Made by a program: the position numbers and the translations under genes
NCBI RefSeq assembly: GCF_027595985.1
Contig: NC_073304.1
Span: 221,688,500 to 221,752,499 of the forward strand
Source of the DNA: Sorex araneus
Taxonomy: Eukaryota > Chordata > Mammalia > Eulipotyphla > Soricidae
Length of the DNA: 64,000 nucleotides
Direction: 5' to 3'
Notes under the pieces: model-generated
Database searches by the model: none
Told to the model about the DNA's origin: nothing
Seen by the model: the letters and a program-made list of their open reading frames with translations, nothing else
Shown: positions 62,486 through 64,000 of the stretch, in pieces
How the letters are laid out: every line of letters begins with the position of its first letter
Numbering within the stretch: position 1 is the stretch's first letter

Positions 62486-63359
62486 TTATGGGTTTTGCTT
62501 TTGAGCCACATCTGGAAGTGCTCAGGGCTTACTCCTGGCTCTGTGCTCAGGAATTATTCTTGGGGAGTTCAAAGGACAATATGGGGTGCTAGGGTCAAAT
62601 CCATGTTGACCTTGTTCAAGGCAAATGCCGTACCTGTTATATTATCACTCCAGCCCCAGATTATATGTAAAAGTTTTTTGTTTTAGGGCCCAGGAGTGAT
62701 CCCTAAATTGGGATTACTCTCGGCTCTGCACTCAGGGATCACTCCTGGCAGTGCTAGGGGAATCATATGTGGTGTCAAGGGTCAAACCTGTTGGGCTCCG
62801 TGTAAGGTAAGTGCCATACCCTACTGTACTAACATTTTGACCCCTATATAAAAGATTTTTGTATAGCTATTAGTATAGATCTAGAACAGTAGTCAAATTA
62901 ATATGTCTATATGTTAATATATACCAGTTGATATACATCAGGTATATTGAGAAGCGGAGAGGCTGAATTAAGTATAATGCTACTTGTGGTGTTTTTTTCT
63001 TAATATTTGGGCCATACCCAGGATGCTCAGGGCTTACTCCTGGTTTTGCTACTTCCCTGGTGAAGCTCAGGGAATCATACTGATACGAGGGATGGAACCC
63101 AGATAGGTAGATACAAGGCTAACACTCTACCCGCTGTACTATCACTCTGTCCCTGCTTTCTTTTATATATTCCCATAAAGTATGAATTTTTTGTTTGATT
63201 TTGTTTGGGGGCCATACCCAGCAGTGCTCAGACTTACTCCTGACTCTGTGCTCAGGGATAACTCCTGGAAGTGCTGAGGGGACCATATGGGGTGCCAGGG
63301 ATCAAACTGGGGTCAGCCATATGCAAGGCATACCCTCTACTGGCTATCTCTCTAGCCCC
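62486..63359 (-). mobile_element. Four antisense older SINEs
   Basis: 62486-62657, about 62675-62845, 62993-63154 and 63188-63359, in an intron of MEIOC. Confidence 0.75.
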
Positions 63360-63376
63360 ATTAAAAATTTTTTTCA

Positions 63377-63551
63377 GGGGCTGGAGCGATAGCACAGCAG
63401 GTAGGGTGTTTGCCTTGCACGCGGCTGACCCAGGTTCTAATCCCAGCATCCCATATGGTCCCCTGAGCACCGCCAGGAGTGATTCCTGAGTGAAGAGCCA
63501 GGAGTAACCCCTGTGCATCGCCAGGTATGACCCAAAAACCAAAAAAAAAAT
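63377..63551 (+). mobile_element. SOR-type SINE, full length
   Basis: Flanks AAAAATTTTTTTCAG / AAATTTTTTTTCAG. Confidence 0.94.
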
Positions 63552-63709
63552 TTTTTTTCAGTGAACATATAATTTCAATATGTGTTGATATATAGTACAG
63601 GTATAGAGAAGGATTTTCCAGGAGGAAATAGAGCCAGAATTTTAGATTAATTCACTAAGAGTTGACTCTAATGAATTTTTAAAAGTAGTAAGTTAAAAAT
63701 TACCTATAT

Positions 63710-63887
63710 AGGGCCAGAGCAATAGTATAGCAAGGAGGTCTTGCACATGGCCGACCCAAGTTTGATCCCCAGAGGACCATATTGAATCATATGGTCCTCT
63801 GAGCACTGCCAGGAGTGATTCCTGAGTGCAGAGCCAGGAGTAATCCCTGAGTATCACCAGGTGTGACCCAAAAACCAAAAAAAAAAA
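63710..63887 (+). mobile_element. SOR-type SINE, rearranged
   Basis: Short internal repeat (GGACCATATTGAATCATATGG). The window ends 113 bases later with nothing more recognised. Confidence 0.85.
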
Positions 63888-64000
63888 ATCCATATATATC
63901 TGCCTATTTTAGGTATTCCTAAAGTTTGACAAACATAAAATTATAATGCCATAATCTTGAAATGATGATATAGGGAAAAGTTACTACAGCTGGGATCCCA

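Noticed and set aside
60990-64000. Upstream MEIOC exons
   Set aside because: No minus-strand frame resembles the MEIOC N-terminus; small frames here are SINE translations.

Overview
This is a mammalian nuclear genome window, most likely from a shrew (Soricidae, Sorex-like). The clade call rests on more than 120 copies or fragments of one tRNA-derived SINE. Each has a GGGGCTGGAGCGATAGCAC-type head, an internal box A/box B promoter and an A-rich tail; I recognise it from memory as the shrew SOR-type SINE. Four protein-coding genes are identified by matching translated exons and splice sites to orthologues known from memory. Their order, ADAM11 - DBF4B - CCDC43 - MEIOC, matches human 17q21.31 read in the opposite direction.

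Layout. 1-1250: the 5' end of ADAM11 on the minus strand (coding exons 1 and 2) under a very GC-rich CpG island. About 1250-6900: intergenic sequence with MIR relics; the 3' end of DBF4B probably lies here but could not be placed. 6940-23277: eleven coding exons of DBF4B (minus), with a CpG-island promoter at about 23.1-23.75 kb. 23.8-34.1 kb: a repeat-dense intergenic block with SINEs, old and younger L1 pieces, a solo LTR and very long TTTC/TTCC tracts. 34714-43323: complete CCDC43 (plus), 5 exons, 224 codons, with a 3' UTR to about 44.7 kb. 47.74-64 kb: MEIOC (minus), tail to tail with CCDC43, with five coding exons here and its first exons beyond the window.

The genes do not form a pathway. 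ADAM11 is a neuronal membrane protein, DBF4B a CDC7 kinase activator, MEIOC a meiotic prophase factor and CCDC43 a small coiled-coil protein. CCDC43 and MEIOC converge; CCDC43 and DBF4B diverge across about 11 kb.

The most notable observations are these. (1) Two consecutive minor-spliceosome (U12-type) introns in CCDC43, one AT-AC and one GT-AG, flank a 56-nt exon. (2) A solo LTR sits inside the hugely expanded GAAA tail of a single SINE, as shown by the outer target-site duplication. (3) A second SINE type shares the SOR head but has an unrelated body with no poly(A) tail. (4) DBF4B has a 1-base shift just upstream of an internal methionine, which seems to move its start codon. The sequence is GC-rich and relatively repeat-poor up to about 23.75 kb, and AT-rich and SINE-dense beyond it. 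No bacterial-type operons, CRISPR arrays or RNA genes other than SINE tRNA-like heads were seen.
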